DNA of 64,000 nt from Dolomedes plantarius (taxonomy: Eukaryota > Arthropoda > Arachnida > Araneae > Dolomedidae): positions 167,161,732 to 167,225,731 of the forward strand of contig OU015496.1 in NCBI GenBank assembly GCA_907164885.2, given 5' to 3'. The position numbers and the translations under genes are program-made. Shown here piece after piece: positions 45,735-56,700 of the stretch. The notes beneath the pieces are model-generated. The model saw nothing but the letters and a program-made list of their open reading frames with translations. It did no database searches and was not told the DNA's origin. Each line of letters begins with the position of its first letter. Within the stretch, counting starts at the first letter, position 1.

Positions 45735-46557
45735 TTTTTAATTAAAGCTTATTAAATACATTTATTTTCTAATTAACATTAAAATTTAAAAAATTAAAAT
45801 TATTGTGGATATTTAAAGAAAGTAAATTTAAAATTCAATAATATACTTATTTCAATTTATTGATTTATTTATTTTGTTAAAATCTCTTTAAATCCTGTGT
45901 TATATATGTAATTCAGATTTTAAAACATACTAAATTACGTAGAAGTAAAAAAAAACTTAAAATAAAAAGATTCCTATATAAGTCAACAGATGGCAAAACT
46001 GATGCTTTCGTCAAACCGGCAAGCGAGTGCCGAGATCGCTAGTCTTTCAAAATATGCTGCCCGGTACAACCCCCCCCCCCCCGACTATATATCATCCAAC
46101 CACTGGGATCTGTATAAGCGGATAGAGCTAAGTATCGATATCCACCACAGCATCTCTACAGGAACTTTCATGATTTTCCCTGAAGAATGGTATAATATAT
46201 CCTTAACCACTATTCATGACTTGTATAATCCAATTACAAGGTGCATCAGGTGGTATTACATGACAAAGGCGATTCTGCGCCGTATTAATAAAGGTTTTCA
46301 TGATGTTTCTTTGTGTTTCCATTATTTTGATAACCACCTATATATGTACGTATGTATACATATACATATATGTATGTCAAAATTTTGACGCATTTTGGCA
46401 CTTTTCTGTTTAATTGTTTACTGTTTGCCCAAGCGATACAGACTGAGTTTCACGCGCTGCCAAAATTATAACTCGCGGCGCAGGACATCTGAAATTTTGC
46501 TTTCCGGAGGACCATAATGGAGGAACGTAATCCTACGTTAAAAGTTTATACCATGTG

Positions 46558-48480
46558 TTTTCTAATTTCTCTGACGTTTTTAAAGTAGCACAAAAAAGAT
46601 TTCTCTACGTTAGAAATCCTTTTTCTTTAATTTTAATTTTAATATAATGTTATGAAAACGTTGAATCCGCTTCAAAAACGTATTTTGGGGGGTAAAAAAA
46701 ATTATGACATTTCCCCGTCATCTAGTAAATGACTGGACGATTCTTTTTCTAAATCTAGAGCGTTGGTTATCATTGTTTTAGGTTTGCATGGGTAAACGCC
46801 GTAATTGAAAGACAATGAAGGTTTGCAGTAGAAAAAAACGGAAGTCTTACTTATTTATTCGGAAAGTATATTCAGTTCTGTCTTTATAACAATGTAATGA
46901 TCATATTTTTTAAAAAAAATTGTTAAGCCTTGTTCCGGACAATGTCCGTCAACAATACTCCCAATTCGGCAACGAAATGTATCGTTTTCTAAAGAAAGTG
47001 TTATTCACTTTTATTTCAAAATTTTACAATTGAAAAAGAAAATTTAACCACAGCACCTTTGCAGTTTTTCGCGTATAACAAAGCTGATGCGCATCTGAAG
47101 CGGTTGACACTCTTTGAAATACCCCATACCCTTTAATCATCTTAGGTTTTGCTGTTTTGCGCATTTTCTTCTGCTTGTGTTCCCTCTATGAAATCTTATA
47201 TGATACGTCAGATGTCATTATTGTAAACAAATTCGTAGTTTTCTATCTTGGAATCACTTATTCCCAAACTGACATAAAGCCATGCACAAACTGACATCGT
47301 AAATCTTTAGTACTTATATTAAGCTATTTGGAATTTTTATTTCTGTATTTTTCTTATTGCAGAAAATGCAATTTTTTTTTCCATTTTGCATTGAACATAG
47401 ATGTTTAAATAAAAGGTAAATAATTTTTTTAATTTTTAACATCTTTAGTTAATTTTTAGAGGGCATTAAAATAAAAACGTTTTTTTTTCTTCTTTGAAAA
47501 TTACGAACATTGAAGATCTATTTTCAAAAGCAGCAACCAGAATTCGAAAACATGCATTTGCAAATACGTGATTAGAAATTTTATGCGACGAAAATTCCCT
47601 GTAGTTTATTAACATTGGGTTTGAAGGCTTGCGAGTATTAACAACTGCTACACCCACCTTCATAACTTTCATCTTATACGTCGGATAGTCCATTTTTTGA
47701 AACCACAGACTTCTGAAAACAGACGGATAGTCTATAAATCCGTTCAGTCAGCATTTCTGCTGACCGAATGGAATTTTTGCAAGAAATGAGTGAATCAACG
47801 AAGGAAATCGATGGAAAGATAATACAACGAGTTAGCAAAATCTTTATGTTCACTTTGTTGCTCGTCATTATTGAGTATAGTTCCCCTTCGTTTAATATTG
47901 AACCAACCATTGTATTCTTACTTCCTAACTAAACCCGACTTTTCCGTTAAATGAAGGCTCGCTACAAGCGAGTTCGGCTGAAATGCGACCCTTTTAACGC
48001 TTAAAGGGTTGGGTTCCATCTTTCTTCAAAGTTTCTTCCTTCCCGATATTCTCTGGTTAACGTTCAAAGACTAGAACATAGCAATCGCTACTTAGCCGAA
48101 TAATCAATGTGTTTCGATGGCTATTGGTGGCTTGCTCAGTCCATTCACGTCATGTTAAGTTAAAATTCTAGGAAATTCTGTTAAAAGCTAATTACCTGCA
48201 GAGTGCAAAAGACCGCCAAAGTTGTTTACGGAAAAGGGTAGAGAGGAAATTTTTTCACTTTGCTGCTATTTGACACATCTATCGTTACTCTTATGTGAGA
48301 GTAGTACATAAGGTGTTAACCGAAGATTTTACAAATCTTTCCGGGCTCAAGATTAAAAACAATGCGCCTATAAACTAGTCACTGGTATGGGTACAAGATC
48401 TCTTTTCTGGGAACGAGAATGCGAGACATCCGAAACGAGGGGCGGCTCCAGTCCAGAGTGTTGGGGGTCGGCTCTTTGGG

Positions 48481-48482
<2 letters not shown>
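46558..48482. other. No recognised gene; possible family Y copy at 47310-47640
   Basis: AT-rich. TTAAGCTATTTGGAATTTTT at 47320 and ATACGTGATTAGAAATTT at 47563 resemble old family Y. No other feature supported. Confidence 0.45.

Positions 48483-48569
<87 letters not shown>
48483..48569. repeat. (TA)n microsatellite
   Basis: Long pure TA run bordering the Tigger element; opposite-strand Y-I frames are artefacts. Confidence 0.97.
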
Positions 48570-48571
<2 letters not shown>

Positions 48572-48574
<3 letters not shown>

Positions 48575-50166
48575 TTGACTCTCTGTTAAACGACTTTCAA
48601 GGGACCGTGAAAAATCGTCATTAAGTAGAGATCGCCCTTAAACAGAATTTGTGGGAAAAAAAAACAAAAAACATTCCTCTTTACTCTTTACAGGCTTAGG
48701 ACTGTCAATATATTTCTTACTATACTGGCGTGTTTAAAAATGTTATATACGTTGTCATTATTATTTTATTCACAAAAAGTTATTTTAAATTACATTGAAA
48801 AAAAGAGTACAAACAATACAATAAATTAGGTTTTAAAAAAGTCAAGAAGTGTTGATTGCTTCATTTTTCACCTTGTTTTCGTTATTCTCTTTTCCAGATT
48901 TTCTAAAATGTTAAATGTGTCATCTTTCATATTCAATGTAATATAGCGTCGGAGAACATATAGAGCAGAAGTTGCATCTGTGTAAGACAGTGGCAGTGTC
49001 TCGTTTTCCGTGTCTTCAACTGCACCTTCTTCTTCTGACACTGTGTTTTCGTTTACTATATCTTCATAAATTTGTTCTACATTTCTGTAATCTGTTGTTA
49101 AAACAGATTCATCACAATTGTAGAAATCTTGAATTGAAACATCCTCATCTTCAACAAGACTTCTCCATTCTTCAGGGGTATGTCATCTTCGTTGATTTCT
49201 ACATCCGTACTTCGCAGTTCCACTACAAGTTCTTTGTGAATTCCAGCAACACGAAAGCAGTTTTTTATTGTGGATGAAGAAACCTCTTTCCATGCTAATG
49301 TTATCATGTGCATTGCTTCCAAGATCGTAAATTTTCTAATTTTTGTACTGTCAGCCGAATTGTTTATTAATAGATGCTCTTGATTCATGAAACCATTGCG
49401 GGACTGCCTTATCAAAATCTTATGATCGGCCCCATTGAACTTTCCGCCGTTTGGCTTTGGATCCCAAACCAAATTTTTTTGCTGCTTCAAGAATTTTCTC
49501 TTTTCTTGCTAAAACGCCTTTGAGAGTAAACAAAGGGTAGCTGAAATTGTCTTGCGAATTAGACTTTTGTTATTCCAACACTTTCTCCCCAGTCTTCAAT
49601 AATTTTCACCTTTTCGTGTAGCGTAAGATGTTTTCTCTTTGATGCCATTTTGCTCTTCTCACCTCATATTCGTACAGCAATGAGCTCCTACACACAACAA
49701 TGAATTCTTTAAACATGAACAACTGCTTCCCGGAAGGAGTGAGAGAGGGGTGCTATTGGACATTTCGTAAGTCACATGACAACAGATGGTAGGGACAATA
49801 GAGTGATTCAGCTCCCGCACTAAGAGCTCCATGAAAGAATATTCGACCTTCCGAGAAACAGTAATTCCCCCCCCCCCCCGTTTTTCCCATTGCAACAAGT
49901 CTATGATTGCAACATTGCAAACATCAAACGGAAATTCCGGGTCTGTTATTAAAACCAAACTTGTTTTCCCCCACAGAAGGCTCCCCACCTGAAGATAAAA
50001 TGTTAAAGAAAAAGTTTATCATGTAAAAAAAAAAATTCGTCGTTAAACAGAAACAACGTCGTCTTTAAATAGAATTTTTTTACGTCGGAGGGGCCGGGAC
50101 TGGGAAATATCGCCTTTAAATAGAGATCGTCGTTAAGTAGAGCGTCTTTAAACAGAGAGCCAACTG
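48572..50166 (-). mobile_element. Tigger/pogo element with deleted catalytic core
   Basis: Ends CAGTTGACTCTCTGTTAAAC and, on the other strand, CAGTTGGCTCTCTGTTTAAA. TA follows the right end; the left flank reads CA, probably mutated. Sub-terminal copies of GTCGTTAA/TAGAGATCG resemble pogo-type terminal arrays. One reverse-strand transposase remnant lies inside; its DDE core is missing. Confidence 0.88.
48838..49647 (-). pseudogene. Tigger transposase: CENP-B HTH joined to C-terminal region
   Basis: On the reverse strand the N-terminus begins MASKRKHLTLHEKVKIIEDW (CENP-B-type HTH). Pieces including R-K-E-K-I-L-E-A and GKFNGADHKI follow. It then jumps to the region after the DDE domain: TILEAMHMITLAWKEVSSST, I-K-N-C-F-R-V-A-G. 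After a 1-base loss near 49160 comes EEWRSLVEDEDVSIQDFYNC. It ends with S-T-L-L-D-F-F, the terminal motif of many Tigger proteins. The catalytic domain, normally about 200 residues, is absent. Confidence 0.88.
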
Positions 50167-50172
50167 TATATA

Positions 50173-50345
50173 CAGTGGAATCTCGATCGATCGTTTTCGG
50201 ATCCATCGTTTTTCCGTATGTGTCGTTCATTTTATCCAGTCCCAAAGATCATATTGCTTTGTTATGTTTCCGCATCTATCGTTTTCCCCCATTTATCGTT
50301 CATTTCAATCGGTCCCTTGAGAAACGATAGATCGAGATTCCACTG
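50173..50345. mobile_element. Tigger-type MITE
   Basis: 173 bp; both ends start CAGTGGAATCTCGATC and lead to A/TCGTTT motifs; TA at 50171-50172 and 50346-50347. Lies 6 bp from the Tigger end and 4 bp from Tc1-C. Confidence 0.92.
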
Positions 50346-50639
50346 TATACAGGTGGTTATCAAAATAATGGAAACACATCAGTATTAGTGGTGTTTATGG
50401 AAGTGCTTCGTATTCCTTAAAAAACATGTTTAGGGACCAATATTTTTTTATAGAATATAGTGTATATATTATTCTACTCTAAAGTAGCAGTAATGAAACT
50501 ATGAGCATATCAGGCTCTTTGGGGGATAGCGTAAGGTGTCAAACCCTGTAGACCGTGCAGAGGGCAAATTGTTGAAGCGCGTTTAATTGGAGTATCTGTT
50601 ACAACAGCCCCCATGGGGTGTTTACAGAGCTATGATATC

Positions 50640-52040
50640 GGAATTCATGATGGCATACAGAGTTCACGGAAAGACATCCTCTGTGAAACAGAATAGTGGA
50701 CGAAAGGGAAAGCTAAGTGAAAGAGACTGACTGGTGTTGAAGCGGATTGTGACATCAAAAAAGAAGACAACTGCAGCCAAAGTGACCGTAGATCTCCATC
50801 TGAATCTGCAGGCTCCATTACCAGTCATTACAGGTAAGAGAAAACTTCAAAAACAAAACATTTAAGGCAGAGTAGTAATTCCCAAGTCACTTGTAACAGA
50901 TGTGAAATCTGGTCGAGTGATACGTTGAAATATGACACACTTATTCATTTTTGGACACACTATTCATTTTCAGTGGATCCCTTCCCATGTTGGGATCGAC
51001 GGTAATGAAAGGGTCGACTTTTTAGCCAGGACTGCGGCTGAGGAGTACGTGAGTCCTTGTGAGGCTCTTACTTTTAGAGAGATTTGCTCCCTCATGAAGA
51101 TTAAACAAAACCATCTTTGGAGAACTCCTCCTTGCCACCCATGGTACTTTGGAAGATGTCCTGATTGGTTTTTTCAGATCAAGCCCAGAAAGTACCAAAC
51201 GGCCTTCTCGCGCTTCATGAGTGGTCATATAAAAGCACTCACTTTTCGGCAGGGACAGAAGATCTTCCCGGAGTGCCACTGGTGCTCTGCTGACATGGCC
51301 TCCCCTGCCCATATTTTAAATTGTTTGGGTTTTACTAAGGACTAGGTCCTTCTGGACCCTCTACTGATTTTAGACTTTTTGGAAATTTTTGGTTTTATGG
51401 AGATTGTCTAGCCTTGCTAGACAATCTGGGATTAGTTTAAAAAAAAATGACATTTGGTTAGACGAATCATTGTTCACTTTGTCCCCTGCAACAGGACATG
51501 CGTATGTCTGAAAACACCTACACAAGCGTATTATCATGCTTGTCTCATGCCAGCTGTCAAACATGGAGAGGAAATTTCTTAGGGTTTCGGCGGCCATCTC
51601 ATGGTTTTCAAAAGGGATCTATTGTAACCCCGAAAGAGAGACTGACTGGGAAGGACTATGTCGAACATTTAGCCCACCAGATCCATCCTATGGTGCAAAA
51701 ATTGTTTCCTGTAGGAGATGGCGTTCTCCATGATGATAATGCTCCGATCCATACAGCTAGACGTGTCAGGTCGTGGTTTGAGGACCATACAGACCAAGTC
51801 AAACACCTTATCTGGCCCCCACAGTCCCTAAACCTCAATATCTTCGAACTGCTGTGGTCTGTTTCAGGGAAGAGTCAGGAATCAATATCCAGCAATAGCA
51901 TCTCTACAGGAACATTGACAATTTATCCATAAAGAATGGTATAATATTCCCTTAACCACTATTCACGACTTCCATAATTCACTTCCTTAGTGAATCCAGG
52001 TGGTATTAAATGACATAGATGGTCCTATGCCATATTAATA
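50640..52040 (+). pseudogene. Tc1-C transposase remnant
   Basis: The N-terminal part is heavily degraded (SGRKGKLSERD near 50698). After the Jockey insert comes TWLDESLFTL-like sequence with the first Asp, then SKGSIVTPKERLTGKDYVEH and HPMVQKLFPVGDGVLHDDNA with the second Asp (51498-51932 frame). Next is SWFEDHTDQVKHLIWPPQSL. I-F-E carries the Glu, 36 residues after the Asp. The terminal E-W-Y-N...P-L-T-T piece is out of frame. The family's S-P-D motif is changed to S-L-N. Confidence 0.85.
50938..51446 (+). mobile_element. 5'-truncated Jockey-like insertion (RNase H to poly-A)
   Basis: Bordered by ATGACA at 50932-50937 and 51447-51452, with an A run (51439-51447) at its 3' end, the classic LINE insertion pattern. 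It encodes HFQWIPSHVGIDGNERVDFL with the RNase H histidine and aspartate, then FRQGQKIFPECHWCSADMAS and H-I-L-N-C, the Jockey terminal knuckle. The frame is open from about 50932 to 51345. Confidence 0.9.
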
Positions 52041-52106
52041 AGGAATTTCATGTTTTTCCGAAGTGTTTCCATTATTTTGATAACCACCTGTATATATATA
52101 CTCGTA

Positions 52107-53070
52107 CAGTCAATAAATTCGGGGACTTTATTTACTACAACAACGAATACACTTACAAAGTCTTCTGAACACAATCACCTTCAAAATAATGTCCTTCCGC
52201 AACTATACACTTCTGCCAGCGTTGATACAGCTTCTGGAAACAGTCCTGGAAATCGTTGCGTGAGAGCTGTCGTAAAGCGGTTGTCGCTATTACGACACTT
52301 CTTCGGCATTTGCAAATCGCTTGCCCTTGATGCGATCTTTCAGTTTCGGGAACAAGTAGAAATCGCAAGGAGCGAGGTCTGGGGAATACGGGAGATGTGG
52401 CAGAACTGTGGTGCCGTGTTTAGCATGGGCTTGTTGCACCACCAAGGATCGGTGCGCCGGGACATTGTCATGCAACAACATCCACATGTTGGATTTCCAA
52501 ACGTGTGCACGTTTACCACGGATTGCCTCCCGGAGACGACGAAGAACCAGTACATACCATTTGTTGACTTTATGTTACCTTGTGCTTGGCGCAGCTTGTC
52601 CTTTCTGGACCTTGCGCCAATAAACTTCAACCAACCAAACAACCACTGATCCTACCCGTTGGATGTTCGCCTCCGTTTGTGGGGTCACTGGCCACCCACT
52701 TCGCGGATCATCTGCAACAGTGTCTCTCCCATTTTTAAACAAGCTGTACCATTTGAAAACTTTCGATCTGCCCATGGCTTCGTCTCGATACGCCTGTTGC
52801 AGTAACCGTAACGTTTCTGCAGTGGTTTTTCCTAATTTGTAGCAGAATTTAATGTTGGAACGTTGCTCCAAAAAGGACATTTTGCTACATCGACCTCATA
52901 GGCTGACAGTCTGCAGCCAAATGGTGAGTTGCGTGCCTTAACAGTTGTACAAAGCTTCCTGTGACGTCTCACGCGTACGCAGATAACCAGACTTGCAAAC
53001 CACATCGTTATTTCGGTTCCCCCACACACCGGGCATGAGGGGGGAGGGTAGTTCCCGAACTTATTGACTA
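52107..53070 (-). mobile_element. Mariner (DD34D) element, internally deleted
   Basis: Ends CAGTCAATAAATTCGGGGAC and, on the other strand, TAGTCAATAAGTTCGGGAAC; TA at 52105-52106 and 53071-53072. 964 bp versus about 1.3 kb for full mariners. Starts 16 bp from the end of Tc1-C. Confidence 0.92.
52153..52880 (-). pseudogene. Mariner transposase with middle deletion
   Basis: The N-terminal DNA-binding part is open from 52880: MSFLEQRSNIKFCYKLGKTT, KVFKWYSLFKNGRDTVADD and SGWPVTPQTEANIQRV. It joins abruptly to the catalytic half: LHDNVPAHRSLVVQQAHAKH with the second Asp and SPDLAPCDFYLFPKLKDRIK with the third. I count 34 residues between them (DD34D). The C-terminus WQKCIVAEGHYFEGDCVQ ends near 52153 in another frame. 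The first catalytic Asp region is deleted. Confidence 0.9.
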
Positions 53071-53143
53071 TAATGGTATATATATTAGGCAATGATAAAA
53101 AATACTCCGGGCCTTTTAAAATACTGCCCGCCATTGTCCGAAA

Positions 53144-53324
53144 CAGTGGCGGATTTACGACTACGCCAACTAGGCCGCGGCTTGGGGGCCCCAGGCCCTT
53201 GCAGAGAAAAATATTTTACCTTGTGATTTCCTTAACTTATCGTTCCTATTGTCTTCAAATGAATCGAAGGGGGGTCCGAAAACAAATTTGGCCTAGGGCC
53301 GCAAAACATCTAAATCCGCCACTG
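53144..53324. mobile_element. hAT MITE
   Basis: 181 bp, ends CAGTGGCGGATTTACGAC and, on the other strand, CAGTGGCGGATTTAGATG. Flanking GTCCGAAA / ATCCGAAA match at 7 of 8 positions. Interior GGGGCCCCAGG motif. Non-coding. Confidence 0.92.
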
Positions 53325-53741
53325 ATCCGAAACCAGAATTGACAATAAGTAAGTAATGCTTTGAAGGAAGACATAAAAATTAAGACACTTTTCTGACACA
53401 AAAATTACGTCTGAATTACGTCTAGAGTACATTTTACAAATTGTGGATTAAACCTGTTTAAGTAGTTTCAGTCAAATAAAACGAATTTCAGGTTTCTCCA
53501 TAACGCTGCGATGCAAGTGCCTTTGACAACAAGTTACTTTTGTAATGTAACTGTATTCAGGCACTGCATTTTTCCTGAACATGCTTCCTGCAGTTCAATA
53601 GATTGACGTGTGGTAAGCAAACGAATGTTTTAATGCTGGTCTTTGGCTATAAAGATTGAAGACACCTGATTTAAAGGAATTAAGCTTGAATACTACGGAA
53701 CAAAAGTTTCAAATCGGTACCTTGAAAAAAAAAGTTTTATA
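53325..53741. other. No recognised feature
   Basis: AT-rich spacer. Confidence 0.5.
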
Positions 53742-53743
53742 TA

Positions 53744-54588
53744 CAGGTAACCCTCCCATAACACGGTAGATAGGTTTCTAGAAAATGCCGTGTTGTGTGA
53801 AACCGTGTCATATGAGACCCAGAGACAGTTCAAAAAAGGGGGTTACGTTCTGAAAACATTAAAAACAAACTTTTTTTTTAAATTCCATATAAGCAACTTA
53901 ATTTTTGTTAAAAATATAAATGTATGTATAAAACAAAACGAAAAGAAACAAAAAAAATATTATTTTCATTTAATGCGACCTTAATTTAATAAATTTCTTC
54001 CTCATCACTACTCAGTACAATCAAACGAGAACGTTTTTTCGATTGAACTATATCACCTTCACTTTCAGAACCTTTTTCTTCATTTAGATATTTTGCACAT
54101 TCTATCCTCTTTAAAAAATCTGTAATTTTGGTTTATTTCTTGGCTCTTACAAGGTCATTGTAGATTTACGGTATGGAGATAGACAATTTTGCTCCCTTTT
54201 GAATTTTCGGCTTCTTTCAGCGGAAGGGTCTGCATTCAGGAAAAATGATTCAAGATTTTCAGCTAAGCTTAGGCCTTCTAATTTTATAGAGTTATAAATG
54301 AATAACTTATAATTTGTTTATACATTTTCATGTAAGGCCACTATAGTTCATTATTCCTTCCCGTCATTATTTTAAGGTAATTTAGTTTTTAAATGTGTTA
54401 AACAAAAATCATGTTATCTAGTGCTATAGAAGTACAGTGTTGTACAAAGGTTTTCGCATTTTTTTTTTATCGTGTTAGAGCGAAACCGTGTTACAGGTTG
54501 CAGTGTTATACGAGGGTTCCCGCAATTTATCTTATCGTGTTAGAGCGAAACCGTGTTGTAAGATGCCGTGCTGTAGGAGGGCTATCTG
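53744..54588 (-). mobile_element. Tigger-like element, C-terminal remnant
   Basis: Ends CAGGTAACCCTCCCATAACA and, on the other strand, CAGATAGCCCTCCTACAGCA; TA at 53742-53743 and 54589-54590. Sub-terminal GTGTTAGAGCGAAACCGTGTT repeats echo pogo-type arrays. Only a short transposase tail remains. Confidence 0.88.
53986..54120 (-). pseudogene. Tigger-type transposase C-terminal tail
   Basis: Reverse-strand frame D-F-L-K-R-I-E-C-A-K-Y-L-N, then GSESEGDIVQSKKRSRLIVL and the acidic end S-S-D-E-E-E-I-Y, stop at 53988-53986. A basic stretch then an acidic end also closes the Tigger element at 58455 (S-S-D-D-E-E). Confidence 0.7.
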
Positions 54589-54590
54589 TA

Positions 54591-55439
54591 TTCATATGTT
54601 TCCTTGACTACATTTCGAGTACCGTATACGAGCACTGAATATCATGCAGACATTTTTAGTTCCAAATGGCAAGCAAAATTATGCAATAAGAATATGAGGC
54701 AACATTTTTTTTCGGGATAAAGGGGGGGGGGGTGAGAGGGGGGGTTAAAGTTGAGTTTGAGAAATCTCAACTTTAATACTGCAATTCCTTTCTCTCTCTC
54801 TCTCTCTCTCTTTTTGATGTTTCTGGCAGGGGGTATAACATATTTTACTTCTAATTCAACACGTGCTAGCCCCCCTACTACGGGAAGGAGGGGCTAAACA
54901 CATGCCATAGAGTCGTTGAGTAAACACATCCCACATCATTCGAAATCCGACAGAAGAGTGCCTGCCATAACCCCTTCGATACGGCAGTCCAGGCCTGCTT
55001 AGTCTCTCCCCATCAGCAAACGACGTACGTCTGCGGAGCAATTAAAACAGGTTCTTGTGTTTTTTTGCTGCTATTTCTCGGCATCCGGCTTTACGCGGAA
55101 TACGAGTGTTTGACCCTCTCTGCTCATTGTACGAGGAAGAAAAAAAAAAAGTGGGGTTTTAAGCTCTGCTGAAACAATGAGAGAAGAGAGACGTTAGAAT
55201 AAGGATGGACGACCCAGCTCCTCCCTTCTCCTTTCTATGGTCACATGTGTTTGCAATGAGGGTGCAAGGGATTCGGCACGCCTTGCAAAACACCGCAGAC
55301 AATGACCCGTCGCACGTGTATCTGCAGCCCCACAAACGTCACAGTATTATAGGTTTTCAAGGGCTATCCTGAAATCGATAATGATAAGAGACAAAAAAGC
55401 ATTAAGGCGGCGAATCAACTAACTTCACGGATCTTCGTG
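54591..55439. other. No recognised gene; (TC)n at 54790-54811
   Basis: G runs at 54720-54750, a TC microsatellite and GC-mixed sequence; nothing recognised. Confidence 0.5.
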
Positions 55440-55534
55440 TTAAGGCTGTTGTGTACTAACCCTATTGGATTCGCTCATCTCAATGTTAACCTATGGAGAA
55501 AATGTGTCTAAGGATTGCCGACTTGGATCGAGGG

Positions 55535-56024
55535 CAGGGCCCGATTTAGAAAATTCTTGACTATAGGCACAACTCGGGATCGGGGACCCCTAACACTGAT
55601 GTGGGCATAAAATTTCCAAAATTGACACACACACAAAAAAAAAAATAATAATAATAATAATGAATCATTGTGAAAGTACCATTTTACCAAGAATTGGCTA
55701 TTTGAAGCGTAGAAGCCTAGAACATTATCAAATAACAAAAAGCAATACAACATATTAACTTCATCATTAAAACACCAATACAATGCAACCAAAAAAACTT
55801 ATTAATCCCTTATATCCACTATAACTTACATATGATGAACTATACATATAACTATACATATGATGAACCACTCAATCAAATTTGAAAGGATATACAAAAA
55901 AAATTGCCATTAAAAAAGGTAAAATAAAAACAAATTTGAATTGGGAATTTTTTCTTTTAAAATAAAATTTTTTGGGGGGCCCCTAGGCCTGGGCCTACCA
56001 GGCCTAATGGAAAATCAGGGTCTG
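55535..56024. mobile_element. hAT MITE nested in family W copy 3
   Basis: Ends CAGGGCCCGATTTAG and, on the other strand, CAGACCCTGATTTTCC. Flanks ATCGAGGG / ATCAAGGG agree at 7 of 8. GGGGGCCCCTAGG near the right end. 490 bp, non-coding. Confidence 0.88.
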
Positions 56025-56257
56025 ATCAAGGGATTTTTTTTTAATTGTAATCCGTAATAGAAAAGTAATTTTACACCTTGGTGCATTTTTCGTTTAAAAA
56101 AATGCAAATAGTTTTAAAATTTAAATTATTCTTGGAGGGGAGAAATCTGGTACAGTGTGTTTTAAACGTTCCTAAATTCCTTTGGTGGATGAAATTTATA
56201 AAATGAATCCAGTTGCAAGGTGCAGAAAACTTCAGGCTACCTGAAAATACCATTTTT

Positions 56258-56700
56258 ACCATGTTTTTATTATCTCGCTTTCTTGTTTGTTTGTTTGTGT
56301 GTGTGTTTGTCCGGTACAAATCTTTAACTAACTTCCCGACTAGCTAGACATTTGAAACTTCAAGAATAGCTCAGAACACGATGACAATGCATTATTTTAA
56401 TACTTTTAGCCATCTTTAAGCAGGTTTGAATTCATTTTCAGTTAATTTTGTTTTGAAGAATGGTGCAGCCATCTCTCGACCGGGACGGGAACGAAAAGTT
56501 AAACGCAAGTTAATTTCCAGTTCTCGAGCTAAACGATTGATTACGCATTTGATCATTTTCTTTCAAGTTGGTGGGATAATTCATCAAAAAAATTTTTTTT
56601 AAGTATTTATTAATACATAGAATTGTCAAGTTTATATGATTCAACAGAAAATTTAAAAACATGGTATATAAAAAGTTATTTTTATCTTGTAATTATTATT
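56258..56700 (+). repeat. Unclassified repeat V, copy 1
   Basis: CCATGTTTTTATTATCTCGC to TTTATCTTGTAATTATTA. Inverted homologue at 58992-59418. Contains TTGTTTGTTTGTGTGTGTGT and CGACCGGGACGGGAACG. Not recognised; no ORF. Confidence 0.85.

Larger units (their letters stand above)
42303..46057. mobile_element. Long-TIR element resembling a non-autonomous MULE
   Basis: TIRs of about 255-260 bp starting GCATATTTTGAAAGACTAGC (42303-42560 and 45798-46057) with only a handful of mismatches. Flanked by 9-bp TGCCCGGTA (42294-42302, 46058-46066). If one more base is assigned to each TIR, the duplication is 7 bp. Long TIRs with a 9-bp duplication are typical of Mutator-like elements. Without the nested Tc1-B it is about 2.35 kb, AT-rich and encodes nothing I recognise. 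Confidence 0.85.
40360..46290 (+). pseudogene. Tc1-A transposase remnant in three pieces
   Basis: Piece 1 (about 40360-40940) has SGRKGELSERD-like sequence, W-S-D-E with the first catalytic Asp near 40655 and GDGVLQDDNPPIH with the second. Piece 2 (42224-42302) has KWWFEEHEKEVKYLI. Piece 3 (46058-46290) has the C-terminal FPEEWYNISLTTIHDLYNPI. Stops and shifts occur within the pieces. The residues leading to the catalytic Glu are altered by a C-run expansion at 46070-46082. The long open frame at 45990-46388 is a chimera of MULE-like TIR, this tail and the Tc1 end. Confidence 0.8.
40017..46340 (+). mobile_element. Tc1-like element Tc1-A, split by hAT and MULE-like insertions
   Basis: TIRs (G/C)AGGTGGTTATCAAAATAATGG at the left and inverted at the right, with TA on both sides. 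Subtracting the hAT (1275 + 8 bp) and the MULE-like element (3755 + 9 bp) leaves about 1277 bp, close to relative Tc1-C at 50350-52090 once its insert is removed (about 1226 bp). This arithmetic supports the nesting. Confidence 0.93.
39893..46557 (+). repeat. Interspersed repeat X, copy 2, split by the nested stack
   Basis: The left part 39893-40014 (TTATTAACGTAGGATTACTT) and the right part 46343-46557 (GAACGTAATCCTACGTTA) are halves of one repeat that is contiguous at 62360-62583 and 14190-14578. Everything between 40017 and 46340 inserted into its TATG simple-repeat middle. Confidence 0.8.
50350..52090 (+). mobile_element. Tc1-like element Tc1-C, with Jockey insertion
   Basis: TIRs CAGGTGGTTATCAAAATAAT at both ends, TA at 50348-50349 and 52091-52092. 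Same family as Tc1-A. A Jockey fragment occupies 50938-51446; without it the element is about 1.23 kb. Confidence 0.95.

Noticed and set aside
45990..46388. 132-codon open frame as a gene
   Set aside because: A chimera of MULE-like TIR, Tc1-A transposase tail and Tc1-A TIR.
50003..50245. 80-codon reverse frame
   Set aside because: It spans the Tigger TIR and the adjacent MITE, so it cannot be one ancestral gene.
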